Shown piece by piece: positions 35,059 through 42,842 of a DNA stretch of 64,000 nucleotides (the first letter of the stretch is position 1; the number at the start of each line of letters is the position of its first letter). Below the pieces are notes generated by a model. It ran no database searches. It worked only from the letters and a program-made list of their open reading frames with translations, and had not been told where the DNA came from. Made by a program: the position numbers and the translations under genes. Source of the stretch: Thermohalobaculum sp039805905 (lineage in GTDB: Bacteria > Pseudomonadota > Alphaproteobacteria > Rhodobacterales > Rhodobacteraceae); NCBI GenBank assembly GCA_039805905.1, contig JBDIVM010000002.1, positions 817,469 through 881,468 on the forward strand, given 5' to 3'.

Positions 35059-35301
35059 TCAGCCGGCCCGCAGGATCCGCGACCGGTCGACGGTTTCGGA
35101 ATGGCCGCAGGCGTCGCAGGCGACGATCGCCCCGACAATCCCGGTCGGCCCGATATCGCCGCCGACCCGGGAAGCGTCGGTGCCGTATCTTTCCCAGATC
35201 TTCACGACGACATCCGTGTTGCCGCACTTCCGGCAGGTGGTGCCGGCTCCGTAAATTCCGATGAATTTCGCCCGTTCCTCGGCCGTCAGATCCCGACTCA
35301 T
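35059..35301 (-). CDS. Small zinc-ribbon protein
   Basis: 80 aa with two CxxC knuckles (CRKCGNTDVVVKIWERYG ... VACDACGHSE), a typical zinc or iron ribbon. Not assigned to a function. It is the last gene of the second methyltransferase operon, 24 bp after the GntR gene. Possible roles are metal binding or protein contact. Confidence 0.75.
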   Translation of the reverse strand: MSRDLTAEERAKFIGIYGAGTTCRKCGNTDVVVKIWERYGTDASRVGGDIGPTGIVGAIVACDACGHSETVDRSRILRAG

Positions 35302-35325
35302 GATCTCCTCCCTGTGTCCGACATC

Positions 35326-35997
35326 CTAGATCAGCGCGCGCATGTCCTGCTGCCGTTGCGCGATATAGTTCCGCACGGCGGCTTGCGCACCGTCCGGGTC
35401 CTGCGCCGCCACTGCATCGGCCACGGCCAGCGCCATGTCCGAATGCGCCCGTGCCAAGCCATGCCAATCGCCACGCATCTTCGAGATGTAGAACCAGAGC
35501 CGGAGATGCAGGTTGAATATTCGCGGGATCGTCTCGGCGATATAGCCGTTCCGGCAGGCGGACCCGAGCGCCGAGTAGAACTCGCGATCGGCCGCTACGT
35601 AGGCATCCACGTCATCGCCGGCCGCGCGTTCGACAAGCTGTCGCGCCACCTCGACCAGGTTCTGTGCCTCCTCCGGCATTCGCCGGGCCGCCGCCAGACG
35701 GGCAGCCTCGCCGTCGACGAGGCTCCGGAACTCGTAGATGTCGCGGGTGCTGACGGCGCTGATCTCAGAGACCACCATGCCGCGATGCGGGTAGTGGACC
35801 ACCAGCCCCTCGCCGGCCAGCCGCTGCAGCGCCTCGCGCAGCGGCGTCCTGCCGAGACCGAGCTTCGCCATCAGTTCGCGGTCATGCAGGATCGCGCCGG
35901 GCGGGAGTTCCAGCCGGATGATCCGGTCCGCCAGCAGCCAGTAGGCCTGTTCGGCCTGCGAGCGCGCTGAGGTTGCGTCGCTGAGCGCCAGCATCAC
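35326..35997 (-). CDS. GntR family regulator, FCD subfamily
   Basis: 223-aa FadR-like regulator: winged helix LADRIIRLELPPGAILHDRELMAKLGLGRTPLREALQRL (read in parts, residues about 22-75) and a helical FCD effector domain with VSTRDIYEFRSLVDGEAARLAA and AHSDMALAVADAV. Its ATG overlaps the stop of the CobW-like gene, so it is made only as part of the second methyltransferase operon and may autoregulate it. Confidence 0.88.
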   Translation of the reverse strand: MMLALSDATSARSQAEQAYWLLADRIIRLELPPGAILHDRELMAKLGLGRTPLREALQRLAGEGLVVHYPHRGMVVSEISAVSTRDIYEFRSLVDGEAARLAAARRMPEEAQNLVEVARQLVERAAGDDVDAYVAADREFYSALGSACRNGYIAETIPRIFNLHLRLWFYISKMRGDWHGLARAHSDMALAVADAVAAQDPDGAQAAVRNYIAQRQQDMRALI

Positions 35998-36971
35998 GCG
36001 GCCCTGCCGGCGATTGAAGCCAAGAGCCGCGCCTCGAACCAGGCGCGGTCAAGCCCGTCGCCGATGAACACCAGATAGTGCCGGTCGCGCGGCCCGGACG
36101 GGGTGATCTCGACCGCGCCCATCGCGACCTGGACGAGGTGGTCGACGCCACCGATCCGCACGAACCCCTTGGAGCGCCAGAGCCGCTCGGGCGCTTCGGC
36201 ATAAAGGGCGGTCAGCGCATCCCGATCGATCTCGCCGGGAAGATCGACGACGAACGACTGCGCCGGGGCGTGCCGCGCATCCGAGTGGTCGTGACCGTGG
36301 CCGTGATGGTGTTCATGCCCGTGCCCACCTTCCGGGCCGCTGCCGTGGCCGGTGCTCCAGCGCTCCAGCGCAGCGCTTGCCGGCCCGTCCAGCACCTCGT
36401 CCAGGTCCACGTCGCAGCGCTCCGCATACCGGATGACCGCGTCCGGGTTGAGCGCCTCGACCTCATGGCGCACGCTGTCCATCTGTGTCGCATCCGCCAT
36501 GTCGAGCTTGTTGAGCACGACGTAATCCGACTTCTCGATCTGCGCTTCGTAGAACGGACCCAGCATGTCGCGGATCTTCAGGAACTTCGGCGTGTCCACC
36601 ACCGTGACGACCGGTCCGAGATCGAATCGCTCCCGGAACCCGGGATCCGAGAACGAGGCCAGCATCTCCTCCGGCTCGGCCACACCGGTCGCCTCTATGA
36701 CGATGTGGTCGACCGGCGCCCTGTCGGCGAGCTCCTTCACGGCGGCCAGCAGCGATCCCTTCAGCGTGCAGCAGAGGCAGCCGGACGAAAGCTGGATCAG
36801 ATCGATGTCGTTGCCCTTCAGTATCTCGCCGTCGACGCCGACATCGCCGAACTCGTTGACGATCAGCGCGAGGCGCCGTTTCGGCCCGTATTCCTGCAGG
36901 ATACGGGCGGCGAGCGTGGTCTTGCCGGAGCCAAGAAAGCCGAACAGCAGATCGACCCGCGTCCGGCTCAT
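35994..36971 (-). CDS. CobW/COG0523 G3E GTPase metallochaperone
   Basis: 325 aa. Walker A is GFLGSGKTTLAARIL, the metal site is CLCC (GCLCCTLKGS), the NKxD motif is LNKLDMAD, and a His-rich loop (GHGHEHHHGHGHDHSDARH) lies near residue 235 before the C-terminal domain. Members deliver Zn2+ or Co2+. In an operon with a zinc-dependent methyltransferase, a corrinoid protein and a reactivase, loading zinc on the methyltransferase or cobalt for B12 are both plausible. Coupled by ATGA on both sides. Confidence 0.88.
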   Translation of the reverse strand: MSRTRVDLLFGFLGSGKTTLAARILQEYGPKRRLALIVNEFGDVGVDGEILKGNDIDLIQLSSGCLCCTLKGSLLAAVKELADRAPVDHIVIEATGVAEPEEMLASFSDPGFRERFDLGPVVTVVDTPKFLKIRDMLGPFYEAQIEKSDYVVLNKLDMADATQMDSVRHEVEALNPDAVIRYAERCDVDLDEVLDGPASAALERWSTGHGSGPEGGHGHEHHHGHGHDHSDARHAPAQSFVVDLPGEIDRDALTALYAEAPERLWRSKGFVRIGGVDHLVQVAMGAVEITPSGPRDRHYLVFIGDGLDRAWFEARLLASIAGRAA

Positions 36972-38863
36972 ATCGCCACCGCCCGATCTTCTGCGGTCGC
37001 CTGCGGCAGTCCCGGCGCGCCGAAGCTCATGCCCTCGATGAACAGATCCTGGAAATCCGGGCGTGCCGCCAGCGCGACATGCTCGATCCGCCCGACCAGA
37101 TCGGCGGCGCGGGCGAGCTCGGTTTCGGAAAGTGTCGCCATCTGTGCGCCCATCAGCGCGGCGTTGCCGGCGTAGGTGATGCGCTCGACGGGCATCTCCG
37201 GCAGCAGCCGGATCCGGACGGCGCTCGCGGTATCGACATAGTTGCCGAAACCGCCGCAGAGCAGCAGCTCCGTCACGTCTTCCGGCTCGACCTGCATTTC
37301 CTTCATCAGCATTGCGACGCCAGAGTAGATCGCCGATTTTGCCAGCTGCAACTGCCTTATGTCGCCCTGAGTCAGGGTGATGTCCTCGCCCTTGCCGCCA
37401 TCCGTGCCCCAGACCAGCACAAACTCCTGACCCTGTGGCCCACGCACGATGCGACGCGCGATAGCGGGCGGCATGTCCGGCCGCTCCCGTATCGCGCCGG
37501 AAGCGTTGATGATGCCGGCATCCGACATCCTGGCACAGGCCTCGATCAGCCCCGACCCGCAGATGCCGACCGCAGCCTCGCCGCCAATGACGCGGCAAGT
37601 CACGTCACCGCCGATGGTGACCCGCTCGATGGCGCCCAGTGCGCCGCGCATGCCATGCCGGATCTGGGCGCCCTCGAAGGCCGGGCCCGCCGGAGCCGAA
37701 CAGGCGATCAGCCGCTCGCGCGAACCCAGCACCATTTCGCCATTGGTGCCGATGTCGACCAGCCCGCGGATCTCGACGCTGTTGTAGATGCCGGTTGCCA
37801 GCACGCAGGCGAGCGCATCTGCGCCAACGAACCCCGCAAGGATCGGCAAGGTGCAGACATGGGCTCGCGGCGCGGCCTTCAGCGGCAGATCGGCGGCAGG
37901 TATGGTCTGCGAATCACGGATCACCGGCGCATAGGGAGCGAGGCCCAGATAGCTGACGTCGATCCCGAGCAGTATGTGATGCATGCAGGTGTTGCCGACG
38001 ACCACGATCTTGTAGATATGCGCGGCGGAGATACCGGCCTTGGCCACCGCCTGGCTCACCAGCTCGTTCAGCGCGTTCAGCACCTTGCCGCGGAGCTGTG
38101 CGAGGTTCTTCGGGTTGAACTGGGCATAGGCGATCCGCGACATCAGGTCGGCCCCGAATGGCGCCTGCGGGTTGACAATGCCGACGGCGGCGAGTTCCTC
38201 GCCGGTCGTCAGATCGAGCAGGGACCCGACGATCGAGGTCGTTCCGATGTCGAAGGCGATGCCGTAGCACTCTCCGGTTGTATCGCCGGGCTCAAGATCG
38301 ACCAGCCTGCCCCGGAACAGCGTCGCGGTGAGTGCGCCCTTCTGGTCGCGCAGGATCGCCGGAAGGCCCCGCAGGAGATCAAGCGGGACCTCGCGACCGG
38401 TCAGGTTGCCGCCGAGGGCAGCGATCACCTCCTCGATGTCGCTGGTCTGGTGGTGCTCCGAGCGTGGCGCTGTCACCCGGACGGCAATCTTCCGGACTCC
38501 CGAGTCCAGCGCCATTGCGGTGGTCTGCGCGCTGCCGCCCAGAAGCTGGTGGCCCGCCTCGGACTTCGGCGGCATCGGGCGGATCACCGTTTCGTCGACG
38601 AGCCGTGTCTGGCAGGCAAGGCGGAAGCGCTCGCGCACCTCCTCGTGGCCAAGCTGCACAGTGTCCGCGACCGAGGGCGGCGGCAGCGTTCCCTCGACCA
38701 CCTTGCAGCGGCAGCTGCGGCAGCGGCCACGCTTGCCACAGGTCGCCGTGATCTCGGCGCCCGCCCGGTGCGCCGCTTCGAGCATGGTCTCGCCGCGGCG
38801 TGCCCGAACGGTGCGAACCGCGCCGTCCTGGTCAATTATCCGAAGCTCGATCGTCTCGTCCAT
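36968..38863 (-). CDS. RACo-like ferredoxin/ASKHA corrinoid reactivase (second)
   Basis: 631 aa, the same architecture as the 32397 gene but diverged. The [2Fe-2S] site is Cys42, Cys48, Cys51, Cys84 (TCGKRGRCRSCRC ... LACQTR). The ASKHA core has GIAFDIGTTSIVGSLLDL, KIVVVGNTCMHHILLG, LVDIGTNGEMVLG, AVGICGSGLIEAC and LLLCGGFGNYVDTASA. ATG 38863 is preferred since residues upstream are unlike the family. Placed 10 bp after the second corrinoid protein gene, it should reactivate that protein. Confidence 0.92.
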   Translation of the reverse strand: MDETIELRIIDQDGAVRTVRARRGETMLEAAHRAGAEITATCGKRGRCRSCRCKVVEGTLPPPSVADTVQLGHEEVRERFRLACQTRLVDETVIRPMPPKSEAGHQLLGGSAQTTAMALDSGVRKIAVRVTAPRSEHHQTSDIEEVIAALGGNLTGREVPLDLLRGLPAILRDQKGALTATLFRGRLVDLEPGDTTGECYGIAFDIGTTSIVGSLLDLTTGEELAAVGIVNPQAPFGADLMSRIAYAQFNPKNLAQLRGKVLNALNELVSQAVAKAGISAAHIYKIVVVGNTCMHHILLGIDVSYLGLAPYAPVIRDSQTIPAADLPLKAAPRAHVCTLPILAGFVGADALACVLATGIYNSVEIRGLVDIGTNGEMVLGSRERLIACSAPAGPAFEGAQIRHGMRGALGAIERVTIGGDVTCRVIGGEAAVGICGSGLIEACARMSDAGIINASGAIRERPDMPPAIARRIVRGPQGQEFVLVWGTDGGKGEDITLTQGDIRQLQLAKSAIYSGVAMLMKEMQVEPEDVTELLLCGGFGNYVDTASAVRIRLLPEMPVERITYAGNAALMGAQMATLSETELARAADLVGRIEHVALAARPDFQDLFIEGMSFGAPGLPQATAEDRAVAI

Positions 38864-38873
38864 ATTGCGCGCA

Positions 38874-39581
38874 TCAGGCCCAGGCGGCGCGTTTCTCGGC
38901 GACCAATTTTCGAGCGAGCTTGACCGCCTCCATGGCATCCTTGCCCCAGCCATCGGCACCGCACTCGCTTGCCCATTCCTGGGTCGTCGGCGCCCCGCCG
39001 ATCAGGATATGGACCTTCTCGCGGTGACCGGCCTTGCGGAACTCCTCGATCGTGACCTTCTGATAGTAGACGGTCGTCGACAGCAGCGCCGAGAAGCCCA
39101 CCAGATCGGCCTTCTCGGCGGCCGCGGTCTCGATGAACCTGTCCGGGTGGACGTCGGTTCCGAGATTGATCACCCTGAAGCCGGCATTCTCCAGCATGAT
39201 GGTCACGATCGACTGGCCGATGTCGTGCATGTCGCCCAGAACGGTTCCCATCACGAAGGTGCCGAGCGGTTTCTCGGCCTTGGCCGCAAGCAGCGGCCGG
39301 ATCAGAGCGAGCCCGGCCTTCATCGCCCGTGCCGTGATCAGCATCTCCGGGATGAAGATGATCTGCTCCGAGAAACGGTCGCCCTGCAGGTTGAACCCGG
39401 GAAACAGGCCGTCATCGAGAATCACACGCGGGTCGATGCCGCTGTCGATGGCCTGCTGCACGCGCGCGTGCGTATATTTCTGGTCGCCCTCCTCGACCGC
39501 TGTCCACAGCGACTGCCATTCCCAGCCAGCAGGTGCGCGGCTCTCCCAACCCTCCGGGATCTGAAGTTCTGGTTCGCTCAT
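38874..39581 (-). CDS. Corrinoid (B12-binding) methyl-carrier protein (second)
   Basis: 235 aa. Helical cap at about residues 25-100, then the B12 domain with base-off motif D117-M-H119-D-I-G122 (VLGDMHDIGQS), GFSALLSTTVYYQK and VHILIGGAPTTQEWASECGADGWG. The ATG at 39581 follows GGAGGTGC. It lies 10 bp after the second methyltransferase gene and is shorter than the first corrinoid protein, lacking its acidic N-terminus and Ala/Glu tail. Confidence 0.92.
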   Translation of the reverse strand: MSEPELQIPEGWESRAPAGWEWQSLWTAVEEGDQKYTHARVQQAIDSGIDPRVILDDGLFPGFNLQGDRFSEQIIFIPEMLITARAMKAGLALIRPLLAAKAEKPLGTFVMGTVLGDMHDIGQSIVTIMLENAGFRVINLGTDVHPDRFIETAAAEKADLVGFSALLSTTVYYQKVTIEEFRKAGHREKVHILIGGAPTTQEWASECGADGWGKDAMEAVKLARKLVAEKRAAWA

Positions 39582-39591
39582 CTGCACCTCC

Positions 39592-40761
39592 TCAATCCAG
39601 CGGGTAGCGGCCATAGATCCCGAAGTCGCGCTGCGCTTCGAGCAGGGTGTAGATGTTCTGGATCGGTACGTCGGCCAGGATGTAGTGCGATGGCGAGAAG
39701 ATGTAGCCCCCGCCAACGGCCAGGTTCTTCATGGTGTTCAGCACCCCCTGGCGCACGTCCTCGACCTGGCCGCGGGGCAACAGGTTCTGCACATCGAAGC
39801 CGCCGATCAGTGCAAGGTCCGCCCCGTATTTCTTCTTCAGCCCGACCTGGTCCTTGTTACCGCCCGTCGGCTGCATCAGCCCGCTGAGATTGACCCCGAG
39901 GTCCACCTGGTCGCCGAGGATCGGCGAATAGTCGCCGCAGGAATGCAGCTTGATGAACAGCTCGCTGTTCGCCTTGCGGAACTCCTTGAACATATGGTCG
40001 AATCGGGGCTTCGCCAGCTCGCGCCAGACCTTTGGCGAGATCATCATCGCCTGCTGCGCACCCACGTCGTCGCCGACCCGGATCATATCGACGCCGAGCG
40101 CGATCACATTCTTGCCGAGCTCCGTATAGTACTCGGTGAGCCCGTCGAGCACGCCGGCAATCAGTTCGGGTTCATCGAACATCTTCAGGAAGAAATCCTG
40201 CGTGCCGACGATGTGGGCATAGGCGGCCTCGATCAGCGTCGAGGAAAGGTCGACGATGATGAAATAATCGTCCTGATACTCCTCGCAAAGCGTCTTGATC
40301 GGCGCGAGCATCTCCGGGTCCGCAGGATCGGGCCACTTGTAGTTCTTGAGAGCCTCCATCGACCGGATCGGATGGAATTTCGGGAAGTTCTCCGGCACCA
40401 CCTTGGCAGGCCCCCAGAACTCCTGGGTTTTCATGAACTCCTTCTCTTCCTCGGGACTCCTGCCCTCCAGCCCCGACTTGCCGTAGCCCACGCCGAAATG
40501 GTTGTACCAGGTCTCGCCGATCTCTATGTGCCGGTGCGAGAAGTCGGCGTTGATGCCGATCTGGTAGATGATCGCGTCGTTGCCCAGCCTGAGCTCGAGC
40601 TCGGGGTTGTGCTTGCGCCCGGTGGCGGCATTCTTGATGCCGTATATCCTGGCCAGCTTCGCCTTGGCCTCGGCCTTCATCCGGTAGAGCACAGGAACCC
40701 GGTCCACCGGCTCATGCCGGAGGACCCTGATGAAGCGCTCCCGGGGCGATAGTTCCTTCAT
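39592..40761 (-). CDS. UroD-fold corrinoid methyltransferase (second)
   Basis: 389-aa paralogue of the 27616 enzyme. Start PRERFIRVLRHEPVDRVPVLYRMK is family-typical, with His273-Ser-Cys275 in LFIKLHSCGDYSPILGDQVDLG, VDMIRVGDDVGAQQAMMISP before it and GGGYIFSPSHYILADVP near the end. As in the first enzyme, a Ser-His stands where many relatives have the third zinc Cys. GGAGGAATCACGC precedes the ATG. First gene of a six-gene minus-strand operon with its own promoter. A second methyltransferase suggests a second substrate, for example the product of the first demethylation. Confidence 0.88.
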   Translation of the reverse strand: MKELSPRERFIRVLRHEPVDRVPVLYRMKAEAKAKLARIYGIKNAATGRKHNPELELRLGNDAIIYQIGINADFSHRHIEIGETWYNHFGVGYGKSGLEGRSPEEEKEFMKTQEFWGPAKVVPENFPKFHPIRSMEALKNYKWPDPADPEMLAPIKTLCEEYQDDYFIIVDLSSTLIEAAYAHIVGTQDFFLKMFDEPELIAGVLDGLTEYYTELGKNVIALGVDMIRVGDDVGAQQAMMISPKVWRELAKPRFDHMFKEFRKANSELFIKLHSCGDYSPILGDQVDLGVNLSGLMQPTGGNKDQVGLKKKYGADLALIGGFDVQNLLPRGQVEDVRQGVLNTMKNLAVGGGYIFSPSHYILADVPIQNIYTLLEAQRDFGIYGRYPLD

Positions 40762-40782
40762 GCGTGATTCCTCCGGCGTGAT

Positions 40783-40819
40783 AATATATTCTAGATATAT
40801 CTATCCTTGGCCTCGTCAA
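40783..40819 (-). promoter_or_regulatory. Promoter and near-palindromic operator of the second methyltransferase operon
   Basis: On the minus strand TTGACG (40814-40819), a 16-nt spacer and TATCTA (40792-40797) form a good promoter. The AT-rich near-palindrome GATATATCTAGAATATATT (40783-40801) covers the -10. This is conspicuous in a GC-rich background and matches the element at 41866-41884 at 16 of 19 positions. It resembles the arsR operator at 19853. Confidence 0.65.
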
Positions 40820-40844
40820 AGCGCAAGGCGGAATCGCAGCGGCG

Positions 40845-41516
40845 TCACGCACCGCCCTGCGCGGCAAGCAGCCCGAAAACACCCGAACGCGACATTTTGG
40901 GCTTCATGGCGCAGCTCTCCATCAGGAGGACCGGCAAGGGCTCTTCGCCGAACATCCGGAACAGCTCGCGCTGCTGCCACAAGTCCCATCGCACCCGCCC
41001 TGCCCCATTCTGCGTCCGGTACTCGTAACCGGGGCCCATCCGCAGCGACAGGCGCCACCCAAGCGGGTCGAGCCGTTGCTTGATCTCGCGCGCGAACTGC
41101 CGGGTTGCAGCTTCGATGGTCAGCCAGCCCGCCGTCTCGAGGAACAGCGCGTCCAGCGGCTCGAACACATCCTCGACGAGGCTCATGACCGTCTCGTCCA
41201 GGGCGGGTCCGAGCGTCATGACGAAGGCGAGCAGATGCCGGCCGCCGGTGAGATGCTGTTCGAAGGCAGCGCATTCGAGCGTGCAGTCCCCGCTCAGCCG
41301 CAGGACGCCACGCTCGAGCGAAAGGATCTGCGCACTCACATATCGCGCGTCCGGAGCGGCCAGCCGGGCTGCCTCGCCGGATGCCTTGGCTGCCGCCTCC
41401 CGGATCTGCGGCCGAACCTTCTCCGGATCGCTGTAGCCATGCACCCGCAGGATGCGCACCGCATCGACCGCGGGGGGAGTGCACGACCAGGACCGGACGC
41501 TGCCGAAGGGCGTCAT
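40845..41516 (-). CDS. Stand-alone MetH-activation-domain-like protein
   Basis: 223 aa resembling the C-terminal reactivation domain of cobalamin-dependent methionine synthase: FVMTLGPALDETVMSLVEDVFEPLDALFLETAGWLTIE in consecutive pieces, then REIKQRLDPLGWRLSLRMGPGYEYR and an acidic, Ser-rich end (LPVLLMESCAMKPKMSRSG). In MetH this domain binds SAM and contacts the B12 domain for reductive methylation. As a separate chain among corrinoid methyltransferase genes it probably assists reactivation of one of the carriers. ATG 41516 is chosen; TTG one codon earlier is possible. Confidence 0.7.
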   Translation of the reverse strand: MTPFGSVRSWSCTPPAVDAVRILRVHGYSDPEKVRPQIREAAAKASGEAARLAAPDARYVSAQILSLERGVLRLSGDCTLECAAFEQHLTGGRHLLAFVMTLGPALDETVMSLVEDVFEPLDALFLETAGWLTIEAATRQFAREIKQRLDPLGWRLSLRMGPGYEYRTQNGAGRVRWDLWQQRELFRMFGEEPLPVLLMESCAMKPKMSRSGVFGLLAAQGGA

Positions 41517-41531
41517 CAACGCACCGGCACG

Positions 41532-41816
41532 TCAGCAATTCTTGATCGCATCCCGCTTGATCTGCTCATAGTTCGCCTCGATCTCGCCCGCGAGCGCTTC
41601 AGCTGCCGCCTTCGGCGGCCCGTCGCGATCCGGTTGCTTGTGCCGGCCCCACTGCATCAGATAGTCGTCCGAGCCGTCGAGCCCCCGCTTCATCGCGATG
41701 AGGTCGATCAGCTCCTGGAACCGCAGGCTCAGCTCGACCTTGTGGGTCCCCGAGCCATCCTTTCCCTCGACGACGGACGGAATCTCCTGCCAGGACAGGA
41801 TCGTCAGCTTTGCCAT
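41532..41816 (-). CDS. Small PF13769-like protein of methyl-H4folate clusters
   Basis: 94 aa, MAKLTILSWQEIPSVVEGKD with FQELIDLIAMKRGLDGSDDY, matching my memory of the small family named virulence factor (PF13769) that sits beside methyl-H4folate methyltransferase and MetF genes in Alphaproteobacteria. No reaction is known. ATG 41816 is preferred over 41888 because the operator and promoter lie within the extra N-terminal codons. 15 bp from the MetH-activation-like gene, same operon. Confidence 0.72.
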   Translation of the reverse strand: MAKLTILSWQEIPSVVEGKDGSGTHKVELSLRFQELIDLIAMKRGLDGSDDYLMQWGRHKQPDRDGPPKAAAEALAGEIEANYEQIKRDAIKNC

Positions 41817-42241
41817 GCCTGCATTCCCCATATGCCCGGACTGCTCCCGGGCCCGCAGCAGGAACAATATACTCTCAATATATCGCACGGAAGCCCCTCA
41901 AACCGTGAGATGACATCTGCCGGGCCCCGACGGACCGCGGCTGCTGCATTGCGTATCGCCGTGGCGCGACGGACCGCACCGGCCGCTTGGCCGATGCAGC
42001 GGCATACAGCGCACAGATGCGCGACGGCACCGTGCCTGCCCGCGCCTCATCACATTTCCAATGGCCCGCGGCAGCCCTTGCCGCGCACCGTTTCGCCCGG
42101 GACCGATCACCTGAGACCGATGACATTCTGCATACGCATCCCCCTCATGCAATTCCCGAGCGTGGGATCGGCGAGGAAATTCGGGTGAAACTGCCGCCCA
42201 GCCGGCGCAGAGCGAGGCGCATGGTCACAGGGGAGGCAAGG
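41817..42241. promoter_or_regulatory. 425-bp divergent control region with second copy of the near-palindromic operator
   Basis: Separates the minus-strand PF13769/MetH-activation operon from the plus-strand metF-aioBA operon. On the minus strand TTGAGG (41896-41901) stands 11 bp from GATATATTGAGAGTATATT (41866-41884), the same geometry as the 40783 element (12 bp). No gene is seen in the rest. A plus-strand promoter is not obvious, so the operator may act on both directions. Confidence 0.6.
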
Positions 42242-42814
42242 ATGGCGTGGAGAAGGTTCCCGGTTCCTGAGTTCGATCACCGATCGCTCAAGGGAATGAC
42301 CTACATTCCACCCGCGCCGATCTCGAAGGACGAGGAAGCCCGCATCGTCGCCGCTGCGATCGGCGGCGATGCCTCTGTGGCCGGGGCCTACGCGGTCGCG
42401 CCGGATCCCGCTCTGCTGGAGAGGCTGTCCTTCGGCGGCGACTACCGGCAGATGATCCTGTGCGCCCTGCCCGGACCCGGCGCCCATCTTGTCGCCCGTT
42501 CCATGGCCTGGTTCAACCAGCGCGCCCATGTGCTCGACCGGAACGCGGCCGACGCGGAGACGCTCTATGTCTGGCGGACACCGCGGACGCACAATACGCG
42601 CCTGGGGCCCGACGACGGGGTCACGCTGGACCGCGCTGTGGTCTATCTCCTGAGCGGGCGCATCCTCGAGGACTGCGACCGGGGCAACCGTCTGATGATC
42701 GACAGCAACTGGAGGCCCGGCGCGGGCAAGGCGGGCTACCGCATCCTGGCCGGATGCGACAAGGGTGGCGACAACTTCCACGACAGCTGCTTCATGCTGA
42801 GCTGGGAAGCGTGA
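42242..42814 (+). CDS. Hypothetical protein, first gene of the metF-aioBA operon
   Basis: 190 aa, not recognised. GGGGAGGCAAGG directly precedes the ATG. Visible features: WRRFPVPEFDHRSLKGMTYIPPAPISKDEEARIVAAAI, an ARSMAWFNQRAHVLDRNAAD segment, WRTPRTHNTRLGPDDGVTLD, and a C-terminal GCDKGGDNFHDSCFMLSW with two cysteines and a histidine that could bind metal. No signal peptide or membrane helix. 28 bp before metF, so it likely works in the same process. Confidence 0.7.
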   Translation: MAWRRFPVPEFDHRSLKGMTYIPPAPISKDEEARIVAAAIGGDASVAGAYAVAPDPALLERLSFGGDYRQMILCALPGPGAHLVARSMAWFNQRAHVLDRNAADAETLYVWRTPRTHNTRLGPDDGVTLDRAVVYLLSGRILEDCDRGNRLMIDSNWRPGAGKAGYRILAGCDKGGDNFHDSCFMLSWEA

Positions 42815-42842
42815 GGCCACGGACGGAATCTTGGAGATGGCG

